A stretch of DNA of 64,000 nucleotides from Sphagnum compactum (lineage: Eukaryota; Bryophyta; Sphagnopsida; Sphagnales). The notes under the pieces were generated by a model. That model was given only the letters and a program-made list of their open reading frames with translations. It made no database searches and was not told where the DNA came from. The stretch covers positions 11,904,001 through 11,968,000 of the forward strand of contig OZ234500.1 of NCBI GenBank assembly GCA_965153455.1, in the 5' to 3' direction. Each line of letters opens with the position of its first letter. Positions within the stretch are counted from its first letter, which is position 1. The position numbers and the translations under genes were made by a program. Below are positions 1-12,800 of this stretch, in pieces.

Positions 1-429
1 ACAAAGCAGGACCCAAAACCACTGGAACTATATGTCTTGATACCTGGTATTATTAATTTGTGCAATGAACAGAGATGAACTGAAATGTACCATCATATCC
101 AATACCTGATCTCTTTTAAAGGCCTTTGTGTTTGGTTTGCAGGAGTGGTTAATGCAGCTTTGCAGGGCAAAAAATGCAGAGCCTGCATCATCCATCATAC
201 ACAGACAGCATAATTCAAGTTCAAGAGGACTGAAGAGTCATCTAGAAATCATAAACTCCTATGTGGAACCCCAAGGCCCCAAAAGAAAGCAAAGAATAGA
301 AAACGAAGGAACCTTGTGAATATCCACAGGAAACCCCTTGTGATGACATCTCATTATTGTAAATGAATACCAATGTGCCCATTTCCCAGGGTACAATGAA
401 TTCTAATCTGTTCAGATCAGAATGTGTAC
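1..429 (-). other. Intron of the ATXR2-like gene running off the window edge
   Basis: The donor GTACAC at 429-424 follows the exon ending CAAG at 430. No sequence in 1-429 encodes the expected next block (the NHSC part of SET), so this is taken as intron up to the window edge. Short open frames here are shadows. Confidence 0.6.
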
Positions 430-3400
430 CTTGACAATATGCAGCATAGTCATCACCCAATGCATCCAAATATACCTTTGTCACCAACCCTGCTTGTGCC
501 TGCAAAATTGCATCAAGATTGTCATGCTGTTAGTATCTTGTGCAAATGCACATGCCCCATTTGCAACTTTATGCCTCCATTAAATCATAGCAACAGCAAC
601 ATAAATGATGAGAAGTGGACTCCCTGGATGTTTTGTCAAATGAACACCTTAGCTTCTGGGGGAAGATCATCAATGTAGAGAAAATAGTCTTCAACTGGTG
701 ATGCCACAACAATTTCCCTACAGAGAAGAAAACAATTATATAATGTGAAAGACTGTCTTCTGTTCCTGTACATCTTGGACTTGTGTACCACACAGCTGTC
801 AAACTTGACCCAAGATTCAAGACAAGAGTATGGCTTTCATTCCCCTTGGCACAAAAAGAGGATAACATAAGGATACTTCACCCTAGTGTCACTGCCTCTC
901 AGATGCACATTCCGAGCTGAAAATCTCTGAATGGGAAATAATCAGAGCAAGGAATGTGGTTGCCCAAATCCTCCCAGTGACACAGAAGCCCCTCATGTTC
1001 CCACACTTTAGATGACCAGTTCAATTAGGTCTTCCTTGACACTGGGTTTACTGTTATGGATGCACTTGAAGGGATATGAACTGACAATACGTAAGCAAGG
1101 TGGTCACATGTCTGATCACTATGTTCTTGGTTTTGGTCAATGCTATTGACATGGGCTGTGGCTATTGGAAAGAAGCATATCAACTACTACAAATTGTCAA
1201 CTTGAAAGGAAGAAAAAAAAGAAAAGAAAAAAGATAGAACCACAGCACACAACATAGAGTAAGAGCAAAAGATGCAGGTATCTTACAAATTATTCAACTC
1301 AAACATTCCAATAATATGTCCATAAACATCAAGGGTGAACACTGTTTGACATAAATGTCAAGGAAGACCCATGTTCACCACACCCATCTTGTTCATATCT
1401 TGCATTGGTGTTCTGAACTTGACAGTAGCAGAAGAATCTCCACTGCATAGGAGATCACCTAGAAGGCCACAAAAGGATACGAGGGGAGAAAGTTTCTTCG
1501 TAAATGGCTTGTTTCAGTAGAGACAAAGACTGCAGAACACACAACACAAGACTGTCAACTGCAGATCTTAACCCTCTCCATTAATTACAATGTGAACTGA
1601 GAGGGCAGTATTCCCAAACTTTGTCTTTTGCCAGCTCTACATTCTAATGTACAATTTCATAGACAAGTCAGAATATCTCCCAAAAGAAGTTTACTCCAAC
1701 CATTAGACCAAAATTGAAGGAAAAGAAATAGAGAAGAGCAGATGAGAAGAATGTTCAGAGGGCTCACATGGGCTGCAATTTCTTTCATCTGGTTTCGAAA
1801 TTCTTGTTCATTAGAGGGTTCAACATCAGCAGGCAAGGCCACTGTTTGCCACCATCTGCAAAACAACTTAAAAACATCATTCTTGCAAACTATGAACACT
1901 CAGAACAACTGAGACTCACAGCAAATCATGACTAAAGGTAGCACAGATATCCAACTTACAATTGCTTATAGCCCATGGCAAAGGGCTCCCATGCTTTCAA
2001 CATTGTTGCTTCAGATATACCCCTTGATGAACTGATGGCTACTGTACCAGATTTTTCATTTTCAAGCTTCCAAGCTCTCAGAATCGTTGCAGCCACAACC
2101 TGATTTGAACAGAGATCATGCACAGTTGAACAATACCTCAGTACTGGTGGATTTACATCATTGCTAAACTATAATGCAACAACACAGCATGCTAAGGTGT
2201 TCATAGAGTTCAACGCACTTCGTAATGTGAGAAATACCTGAGCAGCAATGTGAAAAATGTCATTGGTCTCTGCCACCCATCCCAACTATGCTTACAACTT
2301 AAATTGCCAAGAAGGTGAGAAGCAACAGACACCACAACATGATGAAAGGAACATAAATACAAACAGTACAAACATGGCAATTTTGAACTTCAAGAGACAA
2401 GAATTGTCATAAGTATTCTCGACTTGCAATATAAGTCAACCCGAAGGTAACTGAGAGATGAGTCAGTATTGTTCTTATAGAAATTTCAGATCTGACAACA
2501 CATGAGCAAACAGGAAAATGAGGAGACCCAAGTGTAAAGGACAGAGAAAACTGAGGAGCAGTTTGAACAACAGCAGCAATCGCCTTCAACAGCAACAGAT
2601 AGGGTAGTTACCAGCTATGATGACCATATGTCAAGAGACAAGAAACACATCTGCATGGATATGAAACCTACCGTCTGCAAACTGCTTGAAACTGGAAAGA
2701 GCATCAATGTTCTTGCAAAGTGACAATGGGCCAGAACAAAGCAAACTGTGATATGCTTGCCATGCTGCCTCTGCACAAGCATCACTAGCAGCCAACCAGT
2801 TGCCATCAATAATCTGTCCACCTAAAGTGCACCAATTTTAGGCACCAAACAATGCAAATTCTTCATGTCAGATAACCTATCTTTCATGATGAGCACAATA
2901 AAGAGCAACATGAAAAACTATAATGAGCAAAATGAGCATCAGGTTATAGCTCAGAGCTTCCATCTAGAAGGCCAAATCTAACAAATCCAGTGAAGAAAAG
3001 ATGCCAACCTGCAGTAAATGTCCTCTGAGCAGCCTCCCTTACACTTCACAACTGGTGGCAGCACAAAATGCTCAACATGGGGGAGTTGAAGACCACCGCT
3101 AGCAAGTGCAGCCAATGCTTCTGGAGGCATTGCCTTCTTTGGTTTTGTACTCCTCTCACATCCACAGTTTTCATTGTCTTCATCCATGTGGGAAGTCATA
3201 TCCCTCTTTTCCTCTTCGTCCATGTAGTGCCCTACATCTTCATCCCTGTCCATGTCTTCCTCGCTCCCGTCCTCATCTGCAAAGATATTCAAATCCATGG
3301 ATTATTACTGGTCTTTGCAGCAACTTGACAAATGATAATTCACTCCTTCATCATTGGCAATGACTGCACCCCAATTTGACAAAGTCTTTGAAGCAAATTG

Positions 3401-4370
3401 GGTAGGTGTCATACCTCCCACAGAATCTCCTTCTTGATGCAAAAGGCGTCGGGCTAGCTGGAGCTCTAGAGAACCCACATAGCGAAAGCAATAACTGCAT
3501 ACCATGGCATCTGCCTGATTCCGAAAAGTGTTTGTCAAATGCAGCACTCCCAATCTCATATCACCACTGCTAAAATTCAAGACCCCATTTACCCAATAAT
3601 ACCTTCCCCAGTCCCTTCTTCCATACATTAGATGTTCAGAGGGAAACAAAATTTTCTAAGGAGTGGATTTCGAGAACTTTGAAGGGAATATGTGAAATCA
3701 TGATGCAAAAATGTTTGTCCATGTACACTGACCTTGTTGCTGGAGTGCTGTGCACCTACAAGCATGGGCTCTTGCAAAACCACTTCTTCTGCATTAAAGT
3801 CTTTCACTGCAAATACACCTGTTGCACCATTTTTCTTGCACCATTCACGAAAGGGCCTCCGACAGTACTCCTGACCTAAAACCCTAAACCCTAACAAATA
3901 CGGACACCAAAACCCTATATACTGTGGCACGAGTACAAAATCCTCAACGCACACAATACGTTTCAAACAAATTACAAAGAACGACAACACGCACGAACCA
4001 CAACAAAGAGGGAAAAAAATTACTCACCTTTGCCCATCTCTCCTCCGATATACCTTACTTGCAGGCCTGGTCCCAATCCTGATGTAGCAAGCTGCTCATA
4101 GTATCTCTGTACCACCCACCCACAACAACAGGTGAATACCTTTTCCTTCGGATTCCTGATTCCAGCAACAGAAACCACCATAATTCATGCATGCATTGCT
4201 TTGCAAACTGGATTTCCAAACCCAAAACGAAGGAACCAAGAAAAAAAAGAACAAAGCCGAGTTGGGGAAAGAGAAAGAGTGCAGAGCACCTGCATGGCGG
4301 AAGGAGATGGACATGAAAGCAGCTTGTGGACGCCATCCTGCACAGAAGAATGAGCATCATGGAAGGACAT
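430..4370 (-). CDS. ATXR2: ATXR2-like SET/MYND histone-lysine methyltransferase, 3' end beyond window
   Basis: Thirteen minus-strand coding exons join with consistent phases: 4370-4290, 4106-4028, 3818-3733, 3514-3415, 3276-3009, 2784-2672, 2269-2238, 2099-1960, 1855-1768, 1529-1481, 1341-1287, 717-648, 499-430. They encode about 410 residues from ATG 4370. The order of conserved blocks follows Arabidopsis ATXR2: N-terminal SET segment (GVFAVKDFNAEEVVL, then VGAQHSSNK), a MYND-like zinc cluster (VCSYCFRYVG near residue 88; CKGGC, YCSDAC, YHSLLC near 195-222), WWQTVALPADVEP, HIIGMFELNN, SPVEDYFLYIDDLP and DALGDDYAAYCQG. The catalytic NHSC block and post-SET cysteines, about 65 residues, must lie left of position 1. 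The family is known to act on histone H3 in the nucleus, in Arabidopsis linked to H3K36 methylation. An acidic insert (residues 116-145) is larger than in Arabidopsis. The exon 4 donor (GTATGA at 3414) was chosen by phase and alignment; a later donor is possible. No frame breaks were seen in the exons. Confidence 0.88.
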
Positions 4371-4446
4371 GGCTGCACAATGCTCACGGACCACAAAACA
4401 TACACACTCTCTCGTCTTGCCAAGTGCTGAAAACTGTGATGGCCCA

Positions 4447-4465
4447 GGTTTAGGGTTAGGGTTTG
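4447..4465 (-). promoter_or_regulatory. Telo-box pair in the leader of the ATXR2-like gene
   Basis: On the minus strand this reads as AAACCCTAACCCTAAACC, two overlapping telo-boxes (AAACCCTAA), about 80 nt upstream of the chosen ATG at 4370. In plants telo-boxes are known in leaders and promoters of growth-related genes. A second cluster, again AAACCCTAAACCCTAA-like on the plus strand, lies at 3878-3895 in the second intron. A role here is inference. Confidence 0.45.
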
Positions 4466-4604
4466 GCCTGGTGTTGTACAGAAGAGAAATTGCCTTAAGT
4501 GTATATGGATGGCATCTTATGGCCATGCCACACCTGGTGGTTGTGGCAGTGGTAGGCCAGTGTTCAGGATGATAAACATTTACATGAGTCCACTGCACCT
4601 TCAA

Positions 4605-5160
4605 TGGTAGCTAACTATAAATCCTATGTGGCAGGTGCATTGGTGTTAACTTAGTGTTAACACCCAAAGTTTAGTTACAACTAATTTTCAAAATTTGTAG
4701 ATTTGAGAACTTATGCGAGGTGTTACATAGGGCCTGAAAAAAGGAGGGTTAACTCACTGTTAGCATTCCCTCCTCTCTCTTCCCTCACCCCTCTTTCTCT
4801 CTTTGTTCATGCTGCCTTTCTCTCATTCTTGCACCTCTTTTCTTATATATTATCATCAAGATTCATTGTCCAACGTAATTCAAAATTTTGTCTCTATTGC
4901 AAGTTCCAAGGAAGGTTGTGTTTCTACTGTAATAATGCAAGTTTGCAATTCTTGTGGTAGATCAAAATTCAATGTCCAAAATAGTTCAAAAAAGGTTCTA
5001 TCTCTATTGCAATCCAAGTTTGCATTTCTTTCATGAAGCTTCAAATACCCAAAGTAGTTCCAAGAAAATTTTGTCTTTATTACAAATTCCAAGACTATAC
5101 TTTGCATTTAATTACAAGTTCCATCCTAATTTTTTGCAAATAGTACCAAGATTGTAGTCA
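4605..5160. other. Intergenic, upstream flank of the ATXR2-like gene; weak internal repeats
   Basis: No gene was recognised. At 4905-5100 short imperfect repeats recur, with phrases such as aagtttgca, caaagtagttc and ttgtctctattgcaa every 60-80 nt. A C/T-rich tract occupies 4768-4835. Confidence 0.4.
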
Positions 5161-5181
5161 AGATGCAACCCTCTGAAAACA

Positions 5182-6180
5182 ATGAACAAAGTCAATGAAC
5201 AAAGTGGTTTCATGAGTCTCCATCAAATAGCATTACCAACAATGGAATTGCTGCCCTTTGATGATGAGGACAATAGTTTCAACCAACATCACCAAATGCC
5301 AACAACACCAACAAATAGCGTTGTAAGTGCCTCCTCAACAAGTATTGGACCAAACTCCATTTCTTGTAGTTTTTTGTATGTATCTTTAAAAAGTCAAGAA
5401 AAAACCACATCAATATTTTAGAAAACAAGAAGAGACCACATCAGTATTCAAAATGCATTAGGAATAATGTAAAAGAATTGTATTCAATTGCAAATATCAT
5501 AAACTTTAATGATCATAACGCAATAGGATTAGGAACACTTCAAACGAACAAAGGCAAGTGAAAAGTCATCACAGATTGAAATCTTGTAGAAATCAAATCA
5601 AGTAAACCAAGACAACCAAATTGGGAGAGTTCGAAAATCTTGGCATTGATCAAAGCAAAGAAAGTAGAGCATGAGGCAAGTTTGGTCATGGTTGATTCAA
5701 GAAATAACATGGAAACATCAACCACCAAGTGGAAGCACATCTTAACAGTTGTAATGGCCAATGGTCATGTTAAACATTTTCACAATGGAGGGGCTTGTAA
5801 AGATAAATGGGGGTTTCTATGTGGAGATTACAAGAAAATCAATGACTACAATTGCATTATAGGTCACAATGAGGACTACTAGAAAATGTCCATAAAAGAT
5901 AGGCTTGTGTAAGGATTGCCTAGGAATTTCAATAGGTCATATTTCGACCTCATACATGATTTCATACATAGCAAATCATGTTTCAATCCACCACATTCAT
6001 AAGACATCATGGATCCAAAAAATAATGTGTATCGAGTATAATATTATCCACAAGAATCTTCACCATATGATGACCTTGACTTTAGTGAAGAAATAAATAT
6101 GTGTGAAAATACCACTGAAAGAATTGAATCTCCCCTTGGACTTGATATTGATCCCATCTTACATTGTGTAAAAGCAGTTT
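5182..6180 (+). pseudogene. Decayed trihelix (Myb/SANT-like) DNA-binding protein remnant
   Basis: Reading the plus strand in several frames gives an acidic N-terminal piece (LPTMELLPFDDEDN), then KWKHILTVVMANGHVKHFH, then ACKDKWGFLCGDYKKINDY (about 5785-5850) with GHNEDY, and after a stop LPRNFN, FNPPHS and DIMDPKNNVY. The tryptophan-spaced CKDKW..L.GD.KKI.DY block is typical of a trihelix-like family that is repeated in plant genomes, often inside or next to DNA transposons. Stops near 5880, 5909 and 6020 and frame changes show it is not functional. There is no intact neighbour. Placement in the trihelix-like family is by motif recognition only. Confidence 0.45.
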
Positions 6181-9100
6181 AAGAAAGGTATAGTTGGGTA
6201 ATGCTTCCCAATTTTTATATTCCTGGCCATAAAACACTAGTTAGTTTTATCCCCCCCAAGTGGAAAAAAAACCCAATCACCAACTACTACATCTAATAGC
6301 CCAACATTCCAAGTATAAATACAAGGCAAACAACAACATACCCATTTTTTGACGAACTACACAACCATCTTTATCTCCAAGAAAAAAAGGTCTAAATATT
6401 CCCTTCCCACATAAACTTAATGGTGTAGATAATGCTACTTGGCAACCTTTATGTCAAGTTGGGAATATGATAATCAAAAGGAAATTTTGTTCAATTCATA
6501 ATAAACTCATTGAATCAATTATCTAAATTAAAATAATTAATGAAAATAATTATTTTTGAGATAATCCAAATAATCCATCTTGTGAATTTTATCTCCATTC
6601 AAATCATTAATTATTTGGTAATCACTAATTAATGATCTAAATTAGATTAATTAATTCAAAAAATTATATGATTATTTTAGATACTTAATTCACATAAATA
6701 ATTATCAAATAATTAATTAATTAATTTATGATTAAAATTTTAAAAATAAATACCAAAAATGTGGGAAATGTTTTTTCTAGTTGTAACCCAATTTATAATT
6801 AATGTGCTAAAATATTTAACCCATAATTTTTGTCCTTGAATCTCATCTCACAAATTATATATGATTTTTTATATTATGTGTTCATAGTAAAATAAGTGTG
6901 TCAATTTGGAATGAATTCAAAAAAGTTTAACCCTAAAAACAAAATAAAAATAAAAATAAAAATATTTACATGGTTATTTTTTAGTTCACCTACCTTTCCA
7001 CCTTCTTACCTAATTGCCTAACTAGGTAAGTAAATAACTAGTTAGATTTTTCTACCTAGCTATTTAAATAAGTAGGTATGTAATGTAGTTATATAAGTAT
7101 GTCCTACCTACCTATGCCTATGTATTGACCTACCTAGTTACTTAAATAAATTTCTATTTTTATTTTTTAAAAATCAATTAATATGTCATGTGATAGCTTT
7201 CAACTATGCCATGTGTCACAATTTAAAAACATATAAATGAATAATCATAATGGATGGTGGAGATCAATATTTCAAAAAAAAATCCACTATAGTGCCATGT
7301 GTTAGATTTTGATGGATTGATGAAAAACGATATCAACATGATCTTACCATGGTAGTTGCAAACTAATTGCATTAAAGTTATAAAATAATTGTTCTTTCAT
7401 AATTGTAGTTGAATTTCATGAGTTGCATATGTATATGGTTTCACATATAGTGAGTTGCATTCATTGTAACTCATGCAATTTGTTTGATAACACTCACACC
7501 CATAGAAATATGTTGGGTTGCAATGAGTTGCAAATGAGTTGTAAATGGTCATTGCAACTCAAAAACCTAATTGCAAGGCTAGTTGCAAACACCCTATTTT
7601 TTCATAATGGTAGACCTTTAGGCTTTATTTTTGTCCATTTAACATTTTTCATTCCACATTTTTATTATATGCAATAAAGTCATGTGGAGGTCATGATACT
7701 CTTAAGAGCATTTCAAGTAATGCTTAGTATGTGATTGTGTAATGTTAAATCAAAAGCCTTAACAGTAGGCCTTAAATAATTTCTATATTTTTTGCAACTC
7801 ACGCCAGAATGCCATTATTTTTGGCTCCCCTTCTTATGTGTTTTCACATTGCTTATAGTTGCTACATCTATAGGTGGTATCGACTACATGCCAAATAGTC
7901 AAGGAATTTGTTGCCCAAAAACAAAACCTTCCCCTTCTTTATAATGTAACAATGGGTAAAATTATGGTTACCAGAACATAAGTTAGAATCAAAGGCCCCA
8001 ATAACAACCTTGGAGTTGTGCCTATTCTAGTAGAATGGGGGAATTGTTATGTTGGACAACTTGGTCAAAATGAAAGCTATTCAAAAGAACCAAATGTATC
8101 ACTCTACTTTTAAAAACCAAACCAAAACTTTTTAGTTTTCAAAAGATATGCGTAAAGTCAAGTTGTTTAACATTAGCCAAGTCAAAATGGCCTCTTTGCA
8201 GTGAAATTTTTTGGGCTTATGATGTTTTGCCTTATTTTATGATTACATCTTCAACTTTACTCAAATAGGTTCTAGTTACATAGTGTGGGAATATGTGTCA
8301 ATTATATTGTGAAATTGGCCAAACAAATATAAATGCCTTAAAAATAAAAAATGGATGGCCATAAGGCAGAACTCATAACTCAAATTATTTCCAAATATTA
8401 CCTATCTATGAAGATGATTTGACCACATTTTTTATATACATAAGAAAAAAACATGACAACATTGGAAGTAATAGGGTATACCTTTAAACTCTCATCTAGA
8501 AAACTCACAAAAATTTGTCATTTTGTCATTGTCTGCCATTCAAATTGTTCCTATCATAAATCAATAAGTTTTCTTTTGAATCAGAAACATAGAAATCTAG
8601 AATGTGTTGTCTTCAACCATTGTCATTTCATTTAATGTTTCTTTTTTAAATGTTTGCATTAACAAAATATCAAGATTTCCAAAAAGACATCCCAACAATG
8701 AGGACCATGGTTACATTAACTTCGAAACCTTGTAAATAGTTTTGCGCCTATTGACTTCTTACTATCCTAATGCTAGTCCTTTCAACCTTAATTTTCCCCT
8801 TACATTAAGGTCAACATTTTGCATAGTGAAATTTCAATACATTATGTTTTTAGTTTTGAACTTCTTGATGTCAATTTCTTTCACGATCAATGTCTCTAAC
8901 TCATTAGTTTCTTTGCAACTTGTTGTATCCTCTCCTTGTCACTTGTAAGAATATTCAAGAAACCCTTTACCAAAAATTCCTTATCGTTGCTTGTTATCGA
9001 TTTCCTTCTCATGTTTTTTTTCAAGTAGGAAGGTTAAAATTGTCTACAAAATGTTCTATCAATTCTTCTATTGCATTTGAATGACTACATGATGACATAC

Positions 9101-9820
9101 ATGTAATCCATTAACCATCTATCCTATCATTCATGACCACCTCACTTTTGTTAGGGCTTTCTAGCAAAGTAAAATACTCTTCACTCTATTTCTTCAGTTT
9201 TTTTTCCCCAACTTGTTTCCTTGCTAAGATATTAAAACAAATAGTTCATGGCCTTTTCATCATTGTTGTATGTCAACTCAACTCTTTTGTAGGACCTTTA
9301 TAATGTCATCCATTCATAGATTTAACATTCGTTACAAAGAACTTATTTAATTTCATGTTTTACATTGACTCGAATTGATCCATAGACCACAAAACAGACA
9401 TAATTATTCTTTTTATAATTCAATATCAATAATTAGGTGAGGATACTTAAACTATGTGGACCCTTGATGCGGGTTGTCAACGTTTGATTATAGAAATCAC
9501 TCTAATCATTCAAACAATGAAAATTGTTTTGAGTTGCTTATAAGTAGTCCAAGGTTGTCAAAATCGACATGACATGTCATTTTTGTGTTGGTCGTCACAC
9601 CAGTGTCAGTTTGTCAAATCAACACTAATTTTGACCAAATGTTCCCATAGTTTTTTCTTTAAAATATTTTACTTAACAAATAAATTTAATAATTTAATTA
9701 TATAAATTGACATTTCATCAATAAATCATTTTGCAATTAAATTTAGGTCATTAAATTACGATCAAGGTGTGGACCAATTACGTTTGAAAATCTTGGCCCC
9801 ATATTTGTAGGGATGTTATT
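6181..9820. other. AT-rich intergenic DNA with motif-rich patches
   Basis: No coding potential was recognised. 6480-6960 is very AT-rich, with repeated aattaatta. 6975-7145 is rich in the tetramer CCTA/TAGG (ctacctacc, gtaggtaag), like patches inside the CACTA elements at 46.7 and 62.4 kb. 7360-7800 carries a dense cluster of GAGTTGCA/TGCAACTC-type words. Confidence 0.4.
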
Positions 9821-9824
9821 TCGT

Positions 9825-12800
9825 GAGCATGTGAGTGTGAACGATGAGCATGTGAGCATGAACAAATGAACCCAAAAAAATCTTTTCAAGAATATCTTAT
9901 TGACATCAACAAAATATTATTTGACACATAAGACAGAATATTTGCTGACGTGGAAGAATATTTTACCATGTGTCATGGATGAACAATTTTTTGGATGAAA
10001 AAATGGATGATGGATGAACTTTCAAATGAACGTTGGCAAATCAAATTGCATTTTCCTCCCTCTACTATTAATTTTCTCAATTTATACTTGAAATTACATT
10101 TATTCCACCCTTATTACCTAATTGAATCCTTTATACCTCTACCACATCTTTGCATTTATTCCATTCCTTATATGCCATTGATTCACATGGACATTTGACA
10201 ATAGTGTCTTTGTTCAATTCAACATAAGTATAGAAATGTACCAAGGTTGATGCACCATGTGTTGAAGCAAGAAAAATGTTTTTAACACCTTTATTAAGAA
10301 TCCTACACCTTGGTTTTAGACATGTCTTATGTGGCAAAATATTATCTGTCAGCAGAAGCATATCCTATATTACCACATCATTTGTGGCTGTTGCCATCCT
10401 AGTTGTTGTAATGGGAGATAAGTGAAACATAACTGTAACATGAACTTATCAACAAAACACAAATGGTTAGATATAATAATTATTAATACAATACAAAATT
10501 TTCTGACAAAAGATATTTCAATCATTCTAACAACCATTACAACAAAAGGTGTCCCTGTATGCCAAGTGATTTCATTGAATTTTGAGTGAATTCATTAATT
10601 GTAATGAATAAGGACTAGTGAAGAAGTAGTGAATTCACTGGTCTAGTGAATGGGGACTAGTGAACTGCACCCATTTTGTAATAGTGAACATTATTGTGAA
10701 GTAGCTATTCTAAAAAAACACTGAAAATTTGATGCACAATTTATAGATGTATACTACAAAAGGTTAGGTAATTAAGGACATCATTGTAGGAATGTAAGAA
10801 GAGAATGTGAGAAATTTACAAGTACACTATTATGAATATCTATTTGCAACCTAACAATGCCACTTTCCATATAAAATCTATTTGTCATTGTAATTAAATG
10901 TAACAGGTCGTTATTACACATGTTAAGATATTATTATAATGCAATGCGAACCACGTTCTAATTATTAGAAAGGCGGGTATTTAATCTGCGAGTTTTTGTG
11001 CACACATTATCAATTATTGTTTTGCAATGCCATGAGTTTTCTACGCAATTTCTTTACTCTCAATTGATTTGCTCCATTTTGAAAAAGACAATAGACATGG
11101 CTTGTTGAACTCCTCAAGACTTAGACTTGTACCCCATTGTTGGGAAGAAAGAAATGAAGTCCATTGATGCGAAATACCAAGTACAAGTTGGATGTTGGGC
11201 AACAAGGAACCATTTGTAGTTCTACAAAATCTATGTGATGATGACTTGTATGTTTGATGAGGACTTTTTGAATAGTCTACTACAGCCTCTAAGAAATAAT
11301 CCACGATTAGCACACCTGACAAATCAGAACTATAAAACTCGATTCTTGAGGCAGTTTGATTATCTATTGGGATTTGTGCCTCCAAATAAATATTCCTTTG
11401 ATATCGCCATCAACAAAAAGTGGCCAAAAAACTAAAGCAACGTGGAGGAAAATGAGTACAAATTACCAACACTTGTTTATTGCAGGGAGACAGATGCAGG
11501 TGCCACTAGTGAAAGTAGGCCTTTAGATTCCACCGAGAATGCAAGGATCTTGGAACGACAACAATGTCGATGTTAGAAATTGTGGTAAAATCATCCAGGG
11601 AGGTGGACAACGAACCAAGTCCAAGCATCGAAGGTTGTCCATAATATTACCATAAACAAAACCACTAACATCAATGACATGTTAGAACCATGAAAACCTA
11701 TTAAAAAACTATAGGAGTGTCATTTGCAAGACCTTGAAATGAAGGGATGAAACATTTGTTTTGACTTTTCAAGGATTGAAGGTTCAAGAGTGTGTGTGTG
11801 GGGATGGTGTGTGGAGAATTAAGAGGTGCCCACCATTGTTGAATACTCATTGCTCTGTAATTCAAAAAAGTTCAATGAAACATTGTGATGCTAAAATCAT
11901 TGCTAGAATAACAATTCATGGCATACCTAATCCATGTTATGATGGTCTGTGATTTGATTTGAAAAAGTCTGTACCAATCCGTCATAAATTATGGTTTTGT
12001 GCAAATGATTTGACTCATTGTGTTGGAGGAATTAAAAGGAAGTATTGTGTTGATAGGCCATTTGTCGCATCAACATGGCCAATGCAAGTAAGGACCAACT
12101 TGATTCAATTTGAGGTGACGACTTTAAAAGACGCAAATGTGTTCTTCGAACCTTTTTTGCGAATGAAAGTACAACACCTTGTAACCAACCTAAAGATCTT
12201 GAAGCTTGGCCAAAGACTCGCAATAACAAGCCTATTCAGAGAGCAACAATGCTCAAGTTTTTAATGTAACACACAAATAGGTGGGAGGTTGGATGAACTT
12301 TGGAGGATGTTATTTTGCCACCTACTGAAGTTCCTCCACCAAGGTATGGATAGATTTCATCAGCAACTTTGGTCCGCCTCCTAGCACAAAGTAGTATGAA
12401 GTAACGATTGGAAATTTCCCTAATTGCATTTGTGTTGACTTCATACAAATGATGGCAAGTTCCTTGGGTGGTCGGGGGAAATGGGTGCATTACAAACATC
12501 TTTATTTCATGTTGCAAAATGTGATGTATTGTGGCTAAACAAAACTTTTCATTCATTTCCTAACATGGCATGAAGTGCAACACCCAATGAGTCATGCTAG
12601 GGTGATATTTCTAGAATAATTAAAATGTTGTTATTGAGTTGTACAACATACAGTAAAGGGATTTTCATAGAGTACATTTGGAGGCAATTAATAAATATGA
12701 AGTACTTGTATGAAGTGCAAGATTCGTCGGCATTTTCCAAAACATAGAGTATGAATTTAGAATTGTTTTCATTTTTGCAAATGGATTGCCCACTAAGCAT

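Noticed and set aside
4185-4604. A 139-codon minus-strand frame upstream of the first ATXR2-like exon
   Set aside because: Only its last part (4370-4290) aligns with the gene. The upstream part includes the telo-box leader and shows no family similarity, so the start at 4,370 was kept.
10590-10700. Several CACTAG/CTAGTG words, suggesting a CACTA terminus
   Set aside because: The words are scattered in both directions, lack the following purine-rich GAGAAA sequence, and no partner end or 3-bp duplication was found.
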